This document shows, piece after piece, positions 7,188 to 15,572 of a DNA stretch of 63,399 nt. Source of the DNA: an uncultured Rhodospirillaceae bacterium (GTDB taxonomy: Bacteria > Pseudomonadota > Alphaproteobacteria > Dongiales > Dongiaceae); the NCBI GenBank assembly GCA_902826565.1, contig CADEFF010000009.1:2923-66321 (forward strand), read 5' to 3'. Numbering within the stretch: position 1 is the stretch's first letter; every line of letters begins with the position of its first letter. The notes beneath the pieces are model-generated. The model was given only the letters and a program-made list of their open reading frames with translations. It was not told the DNA's origin and made no database searches. Position numbers and translations under genes: made by a program.

Positions 7188-8177
7188 ATGAGCAAGCTTC
7201 GCACCGCCGCCCTCGCCCTGCTGCTGGGTTTCGCGCTCTTCGGTGCCCGCGCCGAGGCCGCCCGCGCCGAAGCCGACAGCGCCGCCTCGCCGATGCAGTT
7301 GAAGCAGGACGTGACCGTGGACGCACGCCTCGTCACGCTCGGCGACCTCTTCCGCGGCAGCGTGCCCGGCCCCGAGCGCCCGGTGCTCGAGGCGCCGGCG
7401 CCCGGCCAGAGCTACCAGCTCGACGCCAACTGGCTCGGCCAGCTCGCCCGCAACTGGGAGCTGCCCTGGCGCCCCGCCTCGCAGTTCGACAGCGTCCGCC
7501 TGACGCGCGCGAGCCTCCGCATCGAGCCGGGCGTGCTGCGGATGGCGATCGCGGACGCGCTCGCCGACCGCGGCCTTGCCGGCGAGATCGGGCTCGATAT
7601 CGACGGCGGCATGCCCGCCCTCGCGATCTCCCCCGACGGCGAGCCGACCGTCGCCGTGCGGCGCCTCGCCTTCGACCCGCAGAGCGGGCGCTTCAGCGCA
7701 GCCCTCGCCGCGCCGGCCGCGGGCACGCCGGAAGTCGCCGTCACGGTCACCGGCCGCGCCTACGGACTGGTCGATGTGCCGGTCCTCAACCGCCGTCTCG
7801 CGCCCGGCGACACCGTCGCCGAAGCCGATATCGAATGGACCACCCTGCCGGCCGACCGCGTCGGCGCCACGGTGGTGGTCGATGCCGGCGAGCTCCTCGG
7901 GAAGACGCCGCGCCGGCCGATCCGGCCGGGCGTGCCGATCCGCCTCACCGACCTTGCCGTCGCCATCGCCATCACCAAGGGAACGCTCGTGACGATCGCC
8001 CTGCAATCGCCGACCATGCAGCTCACCATCCAGGGCAAGGCGATGCAGAACGGCGCCGTGGGCGAGACCATCCGCGTTCTCAATACCACGAGCAACCGCA
8101 CCCTCGAGGGCGTCGTCGTCAGCCCAAGCGAGGTCGCGATCCTGCCTTCAACGCCGCGTTTCGGAGCCGTCCAATGA
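7188..8177 (+). CDS. flgA: P-ring assembly chaperone FlgA
   Basis: 329 residues with a Sec signal peptide (LRTAALALLLGFALFGARA then EAARA). The C-terminal SAF/FlgA domain contains VPVLNRRLAPGDTVAEADIE, LLGKTPRRPIRPGVPIR and GTLVTIALQSPTMQLTIQGK, the last matching the conserved FlgA end. FlgA helps FlgI subunits assemble into the P ring in the periplasm. Seventeen bases after flgG; its stop overlaps the flgH start (ATGA). Confidence 0.92.
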   Translation: MSKLRTAALALLLGFALFGARAEAARAEADSAASPMQLKQDVTVDARLVTLGDLFRGSVPGPERPVLEAPAPGQSYQLDANWLGQLARNWELPWRPASQFDSVRLTRASLRIEPGVLRMAIADALADRGLAGEIGLDIDGGMPALAISPDGEPTVAVRRLAFDPQSGRFSAALAAPAAGTPEVAVTVTGRAYGLVDVPVLNRRLAPGDTVAEADIEWTTLPADRVGATVVVDAGELLGKTPRRPIRPGVPIRLTDLAVAIAITKGTLVTIALQSPTMQLTIQGKAMQNGAVGETIRVLNTTSNRTLEGVVVSPSEVAILPSTPRFGAVQ

Positions 8178-8926
8178 ATGCCAAGCATCGTCCCGTTCTC
8201 GCCGCCCTGCTGATCCTCGCCACCGCGCTCGGCGGGTGCCGGACGCTGGAGCGGCTCGCCAGCGTCGGCGAGGACCCTTCCATGACGCCGATCCAGAACC
8301 CGACGCTGACCGCGAGCTATCAGCCGGTCACCATGCCGATGCCCGCGCCGATCACCGACCAGCGCCAGCCGAACTCGTTGTGGCGGCCGGGCAGCCGCGC
8401 CTTCTTCAAGGATCAGCGCGCGACCCAGGTCGGCGACATCCTGACGGTTCTCGTCGAGATCGAGGACCAGGCGACGCTCGACAACAGCACGGTCCGGACG
8501 CGCGATGCGGCGGAGGAAGCCGGGCTCGACAATTTCCTCGGCTTCGAAAGCCAGCTCCACAAGATCTTCCCGGATGCCATCGATCCCACCAACCTGGTCA
8601 CGGCCGACAGCGCCAGCACCTCCACGGGCAGCGGCTCGGTCGATCGCCAGGAGGATATCGAGCTCAAGGTCGCGGCCGTGATCACGCAGATCCTGCCCAA
8701 CGGAAACATGGTGCTGCAGGGCCGGCAGGAAGTCCGCGTCAATGCCGAGGTGCGCGAGCTGATGGTCGCCGGCATCATCCGCCCGGAGGACATCACGTCG
8801 GTCAACACCATCAACTACGAGAAGATCGCGGAGGCGCGGATCGCCTATGGCGGCCGCGGCATGCTGAGCGATCTGCAGCAGCCGCGCTACGGCCAGCAGA
8901 TCTACGACATCGTGTTCCCGTTCTGA
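8174..8926 (+). CDS. flgH: L-ring lipoprotein FlgH
   Basis: 250 residues. Signal sequence with lipobox LGGC, Cys at residue 22, so it is lipid-modified and sent to the outer membrane. The conserved motifs NSLWRPGSRAFFKDQRA, QVGDILTVLVEIEDQA and the end GRGMLSDLQQPRYGQQIYDI match FlgH. ATG 8174 overlaps the flgA stop. It ends the operon before a strong terminator. Confidence 0.96.
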   Translation: MNAKHRPVLAALLILATALGGCRTLERLASVGEDPSMTPIQNPTLTASYQPVTMPMPAPITDQRQPNSLWRPGSRAFFKDQRATQVGDILTVLVEIEDQATLDNSTVRTRDAAEEAGLDNFLGFESQLHKIFPDAIDPTNLVTADSASTSTGSGSVDRQEDIELKVAAVITQILPNGNMVLQGRQEVRVNAEVRELMVAGIIRPEDITSVNTINYEKIAEARIAYGGRGMLSDLQQPRYGQQIYDIVFPF

Positions 8927-8987
8927 TCGGCCTGCGCCGATCCGGGGCCGTTCCGATCGGTCCGGTCAGCCCGGGTGCGGAAACGAA

Positions 8988-9019
8988 GAAGGGCCGCCCG
9001 GCATCGCCGGCGGCCCTTC
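8988..9019. terminator. Bidirectional terminator between flgH and dksA
   Basis: Inverted repeat GAAGGGCCGCC (8988-8998) and GGCGGCCCTTC (9009-9019), an 11-bp perfect stem with a 10-base loop, placed between two convergent genes. It would stop transcription from both sides. Confidence 0.75.
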
Positions 9020-9073
9020 GCAGTCCTGACAGTTATCGCCTGGCGGATATCGCCCGGCAGATATCGAATATCG

Positions 9074-9511
9074 TCAATCGTCGCGATGCGTCCGTTCCAT
9101 CCGCTCGTGCCGCTCCTGCGCCTCGATGGAGAGGGTCGCGATCGGCCGCGCCTCGAGGCGCTTCAGGCTGATCGGCTCGCTGGTCTCCTCGCAATAGCCG
9201 TAGGAACCGTCCTCGATGCGGCGCAGCGCCTCGTCGATCTTGGTAATCAGCTTGCGCTCGCGGTCGCGGGTGCGCAGCTCGAGCGAACGGTCGGTTTCGA
9301 GCGAGGCGCGATCCGCGATATCCGGTTCCGCCAGGCTCTCCTCCTGCAGGTGCTGGAGCGTGCCGTTCGATTCCGCAAGCAGCTCGGCGCGCCAGCGCAG
9401 CAGCTTCTGGCGAAAATATTCGAGCTGGAGGGGACTCATGAAAGGTTCTTTTTCGCTCGGCCGGTAGTCAGGCGGGAGGAGGGGCCGAAGCGACGTCGCA
9501 CGTTCTCTCAT
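9074..9511 (-). CDS. dksA: RNA polymerase-binding factor DksA
   Basis: 145 residues. Characteristic segments are DYRPSEKEPFMSP, EYFRQKLLRWRAELL, EPDIADRASLETDRSLELRT and the C-terminal GYCEETSEPISLKRLEARPI with ATLSIEAQERHE. The zinc-finger region keeps only one cysteine, as in the alphaproteobacterial DksA variant. The acidic coiled-coil tip (EPDIADRAS) is intact. DksA enters the RNAP secondary channel and mediates ppGpp effects. Start at 9511 keeps the family N-terminus; a longer frame reaches 9544. It is a housekeeping gene between flagellar units. Confidence 0.93.
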   Translation of the reverse strand: MRERATSLRPLLPPDYRPSEKEPFMSPLQLEYFRQKLLRWRAELLAESNGTLQHLQEESLAEPDIADRASLETDRSLELRTRDRERKLITKIDEALRRIEDGSYGYCEETSEPISLKRLEARPIATLSIEAQERHERMERTHRDD

Positions 9512-9645
9512 AAACCGCACTCTTCGGTCGGGGCGCTGGTTCAAAGGCCAGCGGAGTATATGGATTCTTCGTTGCCCCGCAAGGGCCGCACAGCACCCTC
9601 GCCATTCCGTCAGGTCATTGAAACAAAACGATAATTTTTGAAGGA

Positions 9646-10059
9646 CTAGCTGACTTGCTCGAGCTTGGCAAGCTCGACGGCGGCGCGGAGCTCGATGTCG
9701 TCGAGGATTTCGCCGAGTCGCGGATCGGCCAGATCCCCCTGCCGATCGGAAACCAGGCGTCGCAACTGGACCAGCTCATGGCTGCCCAGACGCCCGTCCA
9801 GCAATCCGAACCGGATGGCTTCGAGCCGGTCCAGCATCGCGTTGCCGCGCTCGCGGGCGCGGCGGCGGCGCTCCAGCACATCGCCGACCTCCTGCAGGGC
9901 GAGCATCGCTTCGGTCGCGTTGAGGGGGCTCGCCTTGGTGGCGGCCGGCGCGCTCTGCGCTTCGCCGAGGAGATCGGCGAAGCCGACGCCGGAGCGCCCA
10001 TTGGCACGCGCGCGGGAAAGGGACGGCGCACGGACGGGAGCGGTGGAATCGATCTTCAT
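9646..10059 (-). CDS. fliX: Flagellar assembly regulator FliX
   Basis: 137 residues. The C-terminal two thirds is diagnostic: ATEAMLALQEVGDVLERRRR, LDRLEAIRFGLLDGRL and a conserved end, DLADPRLGEILDDIELRAAVELAKLE. FliX couples early basal-body assembly to activity of the sigma-54 activator FlbD in Caulobacter, and flbD is at 40.5 kb here. Divergent from flgI. The upstream region has a CtrA-type box and two FlbD-like palindromes. Confidence 0.92.
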   Translation of the reverse strand: MKIDSTAPVRAPSLSRARANGRSGVGFADLLGEAQSAPAATKASPLNATEAMLALQEVGDVLERRRRARERGNAMLDRLEAIRFGLLDGRLGSHELVQLRRLVSDRQGDLADPRLGEILDDIELRAAVELAKLEQVS

Positions 10060-10112
10060 CGGGTTCGCGCCTGTCAGGATGCTCGACCGACGGCACCGTA
10101 GGGTCGCCTCGG

Positions 10113-10127
10113 TAAAGAAGAGTTTAA
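10113..10127 (-). promoter_or_regulatory. CtrA-type box upstream of fliX
   Basis: On the minus strand TTAA-N7-TTTA followed by CCGA, one mismatch from the CtrA consensus and about 55 bases before the fliX start. The same TTAA-N7-TTTA-YCGA form occurs at fliF. Confidence 0.6.
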
Positions 10128-10131
10128 GTCC

Positions 10132-10170
10132 CGGCAGAAGCTGCCTCCCGGCGACCGGAAAAATCTGCCG
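10132..10170. promoter_or_regulatory. Paired FlbD-like palindromes, fliX/flgI
   Basis: CGGCAGAAGCTGCCT at 10132-10146 and CGGAAAAATCTGCCG at 10156-10170, centres 24 bases apart. They lie about 108 and 132 bases upstream of the predicted flgI sigma-54 start, suiting an enhancer, and just upstream of the fliX CtrA box. Confidence 0.6.
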
Positions 10171-10243
10171 GGGAGCGGCGCGCGTCTGACACCCGTCCGC
10201 GAGAAAAGCGCGCTGCCGCAGGGCGCCGGACGCCGCCGCCGGC

Positions 10244-10259
10244 TTGGCACGCCATTCGC
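10244..10259 (+). promoter_or_regulatory. Sigma-54 promoter of flgI
   Basis: TTGGCACGCCATTCGC, with GG at 10246-10247 and GC at 10258-10259, spacing 10. The predicted start is near 10271, only 4 bases before ATG 10275. Confidence 0.8.
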
Positions 10260-10274
10260 TTGTTTACCGACGCC

Positions 10275-11456
10275 ATGGCCCCATCGACCCACCGTTCCAA
10301 CCCGCTCCCGCCGGCTCGCCGGCTCTTCCTGAAGCGCCGCGCGCCGGTCGTCGGCGTGATCGCAGCGCTTCTCTGCGGGCTCCTGCTGTTCGTCGCCAAC
10401 GGCGCGGCGGCCAATTCGCGCATCAAGGACATCGCCGATTTCGAAGGCATCCGCGACAACCAGCTCGTCGGCTACGGCCTGGTGGTCGGCCTGCAGGGCA
10501 CCGGCGACAGCCTCGACAAGTCGGTCTTCACCCGCGAGAGCCTGATCGGCATGCTCGAGCGGCTCGGCGTGAACGCGCGCGACGTGGATCTCGACACCGA
10601 GAACGTCGCCGCCGTGATGGTCACCGCCACCCTGCCCCCCTTCGCCCGCCAGGGCACCCGCATCGATGTCGAGATCGCGGCGCTCGGCGATTCCGAAAGT
10701 CTGCAGGGCGGCACCCTGCTGGTGACGCCGATGCTCGGCGCCGACAGCGACGTCTATGCCGTCGCGCAAGGTCCCGTCGCCATCGGCGGCTACACCGCCA
10801 CGGGCGACGCCGAGACCGTCAGCAAGGGCACCCCCACGGCGGGCCGCATCGCCAACGGCGCCATCATCGAGAAAGAGGTCGGCTTCGAGCTCGCCTCGAT
10901 GCAGAGCCTGAAGATCGCGCTGCGCAACCCGGACCTCACCACGGCCGGCCGCATCGCCCAGGCGATCAACGCCCATATCGGCTCGCCCGCCGCGATGCCG
11001 CTCGACCCGGCCACGGTCGAGCTCCAGGTCCCCCTGGGCTACAGCGGCAACGTCGTCGGGCTCCTGACCGAGATCGAGCAGCTCAGCGTGAAGCCGGACG
11101 ACATCGCCCGCGTCGTGATCGACGAAGGTTCCGGCATCATCGTGATGGGCGACGCGGTGCGCATCAGCACGGTCGCGATCGCGCAGGGCAACCTGACGAT
11201 CCGCATCACCGAAACGCCGCAGGTCTCGCAGCCGCAGCCCTTCTCCACCACCGGCGACACGGTGGTCGTACCGCGGACCGATATCCAGGTGGACGAGCAG
11301 TCGGACCACAAGCTCGCGGTCGTCCCCGCCGGCGTCAGCCTGCAGGAGCTGGTCAACGGCCTGAACGCGCTCGGGATCGGTCCGCGCGACATGATCTCGA
11401 TCCTGCGCGCCATCAAGGCGGCCGGCGCGCTCCAGGCCGACATCGAGGTGCGCTGA
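10275..11456 (+). CDS. flgI: P-ring protein FlgI
   Basis: About 393 residues. Signal sequence RRAPVVGVIAALLCGLLLF and on, then the mature start SRIKDIADFEGIRDNQLVG with YGLVVGLQGTGDSLDK, unmistakable FlgI. Later motifs include TAGRIANGAIIEKEV and the end GISVQELVNGLNALG-like sequence (VSLQELVNGLNALGIGPRD). It forms the periplasmic P ring around the rod. The TTG at 10260 lies against the sigma-54 element and is excluded; ATG 10275 would leave a very short leader. A downstream non-ATG start (CTG at 10329 gives MKRRAPVV and an ideal signal peptide) is possible. Confidence 0.94.
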   Translation: MAPSTHRSNPLPPARRLFLKRRAPVVGVIAALLCGLLLFVANGAAANSRIKDIADFEGIRDNQLVGYGLVVGLQGTGDSLDKSVFTRESLIGMLERLGVNARDVDLDTENVAAVMVTATLPPFARQGTRIDVEIAALGDSESLQGGTLLVTPMLGADSDVYAVAQGPVAIGGYTATGDAETVSKGTPTAGRIANGAIIEKEVGFELASMQSLKIALRNPDLTTAGRIAQAINAHIGSPAAMPLDPATVELQVPLGYSGNVVGLLTEIEQLSVKPDDIARVVIDEGSGIIVMGDAVRISTVAIAQGNLTIRITETPQVSQPQPFSTTGDTVVVPRTDIQVDEQSDHKLAVVPAGVSLQELVNGLNALGIGPRDMISILRAIKAAGALQADIEVR

Positions 11457-11779
11457 TGGACGGTTTCGGCGCGCTTCCGGTCGATCCGACGGTGGGATTC
11501 TCGCTGCGTCCGACGCCCGAAGTCCACGGCACGCGCGACGCCGCCACGGCGCGGCGCACGGCCGAGGATTTCGAAGCCTTCTTCCTGTCGCAGACCTTCG
11601 AGGAAATGTTCGCCGGCATCGATCCGGATCCGCTCTTCGGCGGCGGCAGCGCGGAGGAGGCCTATCGCTCCCTGCTGTTCCAGGAATACGGCAAGGCGGT
11701 CGTCCGGCAGGGCGGCATCGGTCTCGCCGATTCGGTGCAGGCCGAGATGCTGAAAATGCAGGAGGCCGCCCGCCAATGA
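11456..11779 (+). CDS. flgJ: Rod-binding protein FlgJ (short form)
   Basis: 107 residues, equivalent to the N-terminal rod-binding domain only. Motifs: ARRTAEDFEAFFLSQTFEEM and LLFQEYGKAVVRQGGIGLAD. The muramidase domain found in gammaproteobacterial FlgJ is absent, which is normal in alphaproteobacteria, where a separate hydrolase is used. Start overlaps the flgI stop (TGATG); stop overlaps the flgN start. Confidence 0.88.
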   Translation: MDGFGALPVDPTVGFSLRPTPEVHGTRDAATARRTAEDFEAFFLSQTFEEMFAGIDPDPLFGGGSAEEAYRSLLFQEYGKAVVRQGGIGLADSVQAEMLKMQEAARQ

Positions 11780-12219
11780 TGCCCGCCGAACGCATCGACA
11801 CGCTGATCGCCCTCACCGACCGCCTGTCGGATTGCCTCGAGCAGGAGCTCGCGGCGCTCCGCCGGCGCCGCCTCGACGTCATCGCGGAGCTCCATCGCGA
11901 GAAGACGAAGCTGACCGCGGCCTACGAGATCGAGGTCAAGCAGATCCGCCAGTCCCGCGAGCTGCTGGCCGGCCTCGGCGCCGATCGCCGGCAGGCGCTC
12001 GCGATCGCCTCCACGCGCCTCAGCCGCTGCATGATCGAGAACGAGCGCGCGCTCCGCGCCGCCCGGGCCGTCAACGACCGCGTGCTCAAGGCGGTGGTCG
12101 AGGCCGTCGAGCGCGAGCGCGGACAGCCGGTCGGCTACGGCCAGCGCGGGCGCGCGCCGATGGCGATGCCGCGGCGCGCCGGCTCGGTCGGCGCCGTGAC
12201 GCTGGACCAACGGCTCTGA
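11776..12219 (+). CDS. flgN: FlgN-like hook-filament junction chaperone
   Basis: 147 residues, almost all helical and highly charged: LIALTDRLSDCLEQELAALR, IAELHREKTKLTAAYEIEVK and RLSRCMIENERALRAARAVN. This is the pattern of FlgN family proteins, which bind FlgK and FlgL before export. Its position between flgJ and flgK fits. Identification rests on context plus architecture; family members are divergent. Confidence 0.72.
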   Translation: MMPAERIDTLIALTDRLSDCLEQELAALRRRRLDVIAELHREKTKLTAAYEIEVKQIRQSRELLAGLGADRRQALAIASTRLSRCMIENERALRAARAVNDRVLKAVVEAVERERGQPVGYGQRGRAPMAMPRRAGSVGAVTLDQRL

Positions 12220-12229
12220 GGATTGCGCC

Positions 12230-13984
12230 ATGAGCCTCACCACCACCCTCTACACGGCGCTCAGCGGACTGCAGGCGAACCAGTCGGCGCTGCGCGTCGT
12301 CTCCAACAACGTCGCCAACGTCAACACGATCGGCTACACGCGCAAGATCGCCGACCCGCAGAGCCGCGTGATCGCCGGCCAGGGCGCCGGCGTGCAGCTC
12401 GGCGCCATCCACCGCAACGTGGACGCGGCGCTCGCCGCCGAAGTGCGCAGCACCACCACCTCCCTCAAGGGGCTGGAGCTGAAGCAGCAGTTCTTCGAGC
12501 GCATGCAGGACATGTTCGGCTCGCTCGGCTCGAACAGCTCCGTCGGCACGATGATCACCGACTTCTCGAACCGGCTCTCCGGGCTCACGGCCAATCCCGA
12601 GAGCGTCTCGCTCCGCCTCGATGCGGTGGCGAGCGGCGTGCGCCTTACGGAACGCTTCAACGCGATGTCGCGCGATACGCAGCAGCTTCGCTACGAGGCC
12701 GACCGGCAGATCGCCGATGCGATCGAGGCGGTCAATACCGACCTCACGAACATCCAGGACCTGAACGACCAGATCACCCAGGCGAAGCTGCGCAATCTGC
12801 CGACGGGCGACCTCGAGGACCAGCGCGACCTCGCGCTCTCGCGCATCTCCGAAAAGATGCAGATCAGCACCTTCACGCGCGAGAACGGCGAGATCACCGT
12901 CTTCACGAGCGGCGGCCGCACGCTGCTCGACGGACAGCCGCAGTTCCTCTCCCATGCCGCCGCCTCCGGCCTGCAGGCGGCCGTGACCTATCCGGGCGGC
13001 ATCGACGGCATCCATCTCGGCGGTAACGACATCACCGCCGATTTCCGCAGCGGCTCGATCGCCGCGGCGATCGAGCTGCGCGACCGGACCCTGCCGGCGC
13101 TCACCGCCCAGACCAACCAGCTCGCGGCCGCGCTTCGCGACGAGATCAACCGCATCCACAATCAGGGCACCGGCCTGCCGGCCGCGACGACGTTGACCGG
13201 CAGCCGGCCGCAGACGGGGACGGCCGCGAGCTATGCCGGTCCGGTCACGGTCGCCCTGACGAACCCCGATGGCACGGTCGCCTTCTCGGGCACCCTGCCG
13301 GCGCCCGCGACGCTCGACGCCGCCGGTTTCGCCGCCGCCCTCAACACCGCTCTTGCCGCCCTCGATCCGGGGGCCTCCGCGAGCGTTTCGGGCGGCACGG
13401 TCACGGTCAATGGCGGCAGCTACGGCGCCGTCGTCAGCGGCGGCACCATCGATCCGGGCGGCGGGCAGCCGAGCACGAACCTGTCCGACTTCCTGCATCT
13501 CAACGATTTCTTCGTCGGCAACGACGCAACCGGCGCCGATCTCGCCGGCGTGCTCGCGGTGCGCAGCGACATCCGTGCCGACCCCAGTCTGCTTTCGCGC
13601 GGCGAGCTCCGCCAGGATTCGGGCGGCGGCGACTATGTCGGCGCGGGCGATCATTCGGTGCTCGATCGGATCGTCGCGAAGTTCAACGCACAGATCGATT
13701 TCACGGCTGTGGGCGGACTGCCCTCCGCCGGCACGACGCTTGCGGGCTATGCCGCGAACATCCTGGCCGCGAACGCCACGGCCGCCGCCGCCATCGATCA
13801 CGACGTCGATTTCACCACCACCATGCAGCAGGAGCTCGACAGCCGGATGAGCGCCCAGAGCGGCGTCAACATGGACGAGGAGCTCGCCAACATGGTGGTG
13901 CTGCAGAACGCCTACGCCGCGTCGGCGCGGGTCGTGACGGTCGCGACCGAGATGTTCGACATCCTCGTGTCGCTGGGACGCTAG
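12230..13984 (+). CDS. flgK: Hook-associated protein 1 FlgK
   Basis: 584 residues. N-terminus SLTTTLYTALSGLQANQSAL with VVSNNVANVNTIGYTRK is diagnostic. The large central region contains a beta-rich insert with Thr/Gly/Ala (about residues 320-410). The C-terminus SGVNMDEELANMVVLQNAYA with SARVVTVATEMFDILVSLGR is the conserved export/polymerisation helix. FlgK forms the first hook-filament junction zone. It follows flgN by 10 bases. Confidence 0.96.
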   Translation: MSLTTTLYTALSGLQANQSALRVVSNNVANVNTIGYTRKIADPQSRVIAGQGAGVQLGAIHRNVDAALAAEVRSTTTSLKGLELKQQFFERMQDMFGSLGSNSSVGTMITDFSNRLSGLTANPESVSLRLDAVASGVRLTERFNAMSRDTQQLRYEADRQIADAIEAVNTDLTNIQDLNDQITQAKLRNLPTGDLEDQRDLALSRISEKMQISTFTRENGEITVFTSGGRTLLDGQPQFLSHAAASGLQAAVTYPGGIDGIHLGGNDITADFRSGSIAAAIELRDRTLPALTAQTNQLAAALRDEINRIHNQGTGLPAATTLTGSRPQTGTAASYAGPVTVALTNPDGTVAFSGTLPAPATLDAAGFAAALNTALAALDPGASASVSGGTVTVNGGSYGAVVSGGTIDPGGGQPSTNLSDFLHLNDFFVGNDATGADLAGVLAVRSDIRADPSLLSRGELRQDSGGGDYVGAGDHSVLDRIVAKFNAQIDFTAVGGLPSAGTTLAGYAANILAANATAAAAIDHDVDFTTTMQQELDSRMSAQSGVNMDEELANMVVLQNAYAASARVVTVATEMFDILVSLGR

Positions 13985-13994
13985 GAGCAAGACC

Positions 13995-14969
13995 ATGACC
14001 CGCATCTCCGACCTCGCGCTCCATCAGCTCACGCTCGCCCAGACCCTCGGCACGCAGAAGCGCGTCGCCGACCTGCAGATCCAGGTTTCGAGCGGGCTCC
14101 GCGCCCAGCGCTACACCGGCGTCGCGAGCGAGGCGCATCGCCTCGTCAGCCTGCAGGCCTCGCAGGCGCGCACCGACCAGTTCGTCAAGAACAACAAGAT
14201 CGTCGACGGCCGCCTGACGGCGATGGAAACCAACATCGCGCAGGTCTTCGATTCCGCGACGCAGTTCCGCACGCTCCTGATGAACGCGCTCAACAATTCC
14301 AACGGGAGCGACCTGCAGATCGCGGCCGAGGCCGGGAACTTCAAGCAGCAGGTGGCGAACCTGCTGAACGTCCAGGTCGACGGCCGCTACCTCTTCGCGG
14401 GCTCGCGCACCGACGTGAAGCCGGTGGAGCTTGCGGGCTGGACGCCGCCGCCCAGCCTTACCCCGCCCCTCACTTTGCCGCTGCCGCAGATCACGGCCGA
14501 GTATTATCGGGGCGATGCCGTGCAGCAGGCTGCCGAGATCGACGCCGACCTGACGGTCGATTACGGCATCACCGGCGACGAGGATGCGTTCGAATATGTG
14601 CTGCGCGCCATGCAGTATGTGGAAACCGCCGGGTCGCCGCCCAATCGGGACGCGCTCGAAAGCGCGCTCGCCCTGATCAACACGGCGCTCGGCACCGAGC
14701 AGCCCAATGCCGCGCGCGGCGTCGAGCCGATCCAGCGCGATCTCGCCGACCTGCGCAGCCTCGTCGGCACCTCGCGCCGCGCGATCGAGGAAGCCAATAC
14801 GCGGCATCAGGAATATGCGCTGCATCTGGAGCAGAACATCGGCGACATCCAGAGCGTCGATGTCGCCCAGGCCCTGACCGAGCTCAGCAATCAGCAAACC
14901 CAGCTCGAAGCGTCCTACACGATGCTGTCGCGGCTGTCCCAGCTCAGCCTGCTCAATTTTCTGAAATAG
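13995..14969 (+). CDS. flgL: Hook-associated protein 3 FlgL
   Basis: 324 residues. N-terminal helix ISDLALHQLTLAQTLGTQKR with LQIQVSSGLRAQRYTGVAS is flagellin-like. The C-terminal helix LTELSNQQTQLEASYTMLSR with LSQLSLLNFLK is typical of FlgL. It forms the second junction zone between FlgK and the filament. It lies 10 bases after flgK and 35 bases before fliW. Confidence 0.95.
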   Translation: MTRISDLALHQLTLAQTLGTQKRVADLQIQVSSGLRAQRYTGVASEAHRLVSLQASQARTDQFVKNNKIVDGRLTAMETNIAQVFDSATQFRTLLMNALNNSNGSDLQIAAEAGNFKQQVANLLNVQVDGRYLFAGSRTDVKPVELAGWTPPPSLTPPLTLPLPQITAEYYRGDAVQQAAEIDADLTVDYGITGDEDAFEYVLRAMQYVETAGSPPNRDALESALALINTALGTEQPNAARGVEPIQRDLADLRSLVGTSRRAIEEANTRHQEYALHLEQNIGDIQSVDVAQALTELSNQQTQLEASYTMLSRLSQLSLLNFLK

Positions 14970-15004
14970 GCGCGGAAATCCTGCGTTCTGGAGGAGCGAC
15001 CGAC

Positions 15005-15511
15005 ATGACATCCGAAGCCATCGCCGAAACCGCCACCGCCTCCGCGATCATGCCGCCGCCGGGCGAGTTCACCGTCGCCACGCGGTTCGGCGCGATCAAC
15101 GGCCATTGGGACGATGCGTTCGAGATGCCCCAGGGCCCGCTCGGCTTCGCCAAGCATCGCCGCTTCGCGCTGCTGCAGATCCCCAACCCGAAGCTCGCCC
15201 AGTTCCGGCTGATGCAGAGCCTGGAGGATGCCGATCTCTCCTTCATCGTGATGCCCTGCCCGCTCGAGGAAGGGCCGATCATGGCGGACGACCTGCGCGA
15301 CGCCGCGAACGCCGCCGGCATGACGGCGGAGAATCTCTGTCTCTATGTGATCGTCACCGTCCGCACCCTGGGGGAAGCGATCGAATTGACCGGCAATCTC
15401 CGTGCGCCGGTGCTGCTCGACCCTCACCGTCATGTAGCGCGCCAGGTGGTGCTCGCCAACGCCGCCTACGCGATCCGGGCGCCGATCGGGGCCGCCAAGT
15501 CAACTGCTTAA
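15005..15511 (+). CDS. fliW: Flagellar assembly factor FliW
   Basis: 168 residues. The FliW domain is seen in TRFGAINGHWDDAFEMPQGP with LGFAKHRRFALLQIPNP, FRLMQSLEDADLSFIVMPC and the C-terminal TGNLRAPVLLDPHRHVARQV. In known systems FliW binds flagellin and the translational regulator CsrA, tying flagellin synthesis to hook completion. No csrA follows it, although flgL-fliW-csrA is the common order. A ribosome site GGAGGAG lies 11 bases before the ATG. Confidence 0.92.
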   Translation: MTSEAIAETATASAIMPPPGEFTVATRFGAINGHWDDAFEMPQGPLGFAKHRRFALLQIPNPKLAQFRLMQSLEDADLSFIVMPCPLEEGPIMADDLRDAANAAGMTAENLCLYVIVTVRTLGEAIELTGNLRAPVLLDPHRHVARQVVLANAAYAIRAPIGAAKSTA

Positions 15512-15513
15512 GG

Positions 15514-15528
15514 TTAAAAGCTTTTTAA
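15514..15528 (+). promoter_or_regulatory. Perfect CtrA box upstream of the CDP-sugar operon
   Basis: TTAA-AAGCTTT-TTAA, an exact TTAA-N7-TTAA, starting 3 bases after the fliW stop and about 45 bases before the rfbF start. With the following TCGA it matches the fliF box at 35767-35785 at 17 of 19 positions. Confidence 0.7.
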
Positions 15529-15572
15529 TCGAAACGGGGGACCATGGGGCGATCCCGAACAGCGAGATCACC

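Larger units (their letters stand above)
10060..10274. promoter_or_regulatory. fliX/flgI divergent control region
   Basis: Holds, left to right, a CtrA-type box for fliX (10113-10127), two FlbD-like palindromes (10132-10146 and 10156-10170) and the flgI sigma-54 promoter (10244-10259). The palindrome nearer fliX is 4 bases from the CtrA box, exactly the layout at fliF. Confidence 0.65.

Noticed and set aside
10260..10274. TTG start of flgI at 10260
   Set aside because: It directly abuts the sigma-54 element and lies upstream of the predicted transcription start.
12086..14005. A 639-codon open frame on the minus strand
   Set aside because: Antisense shadow of flgK.
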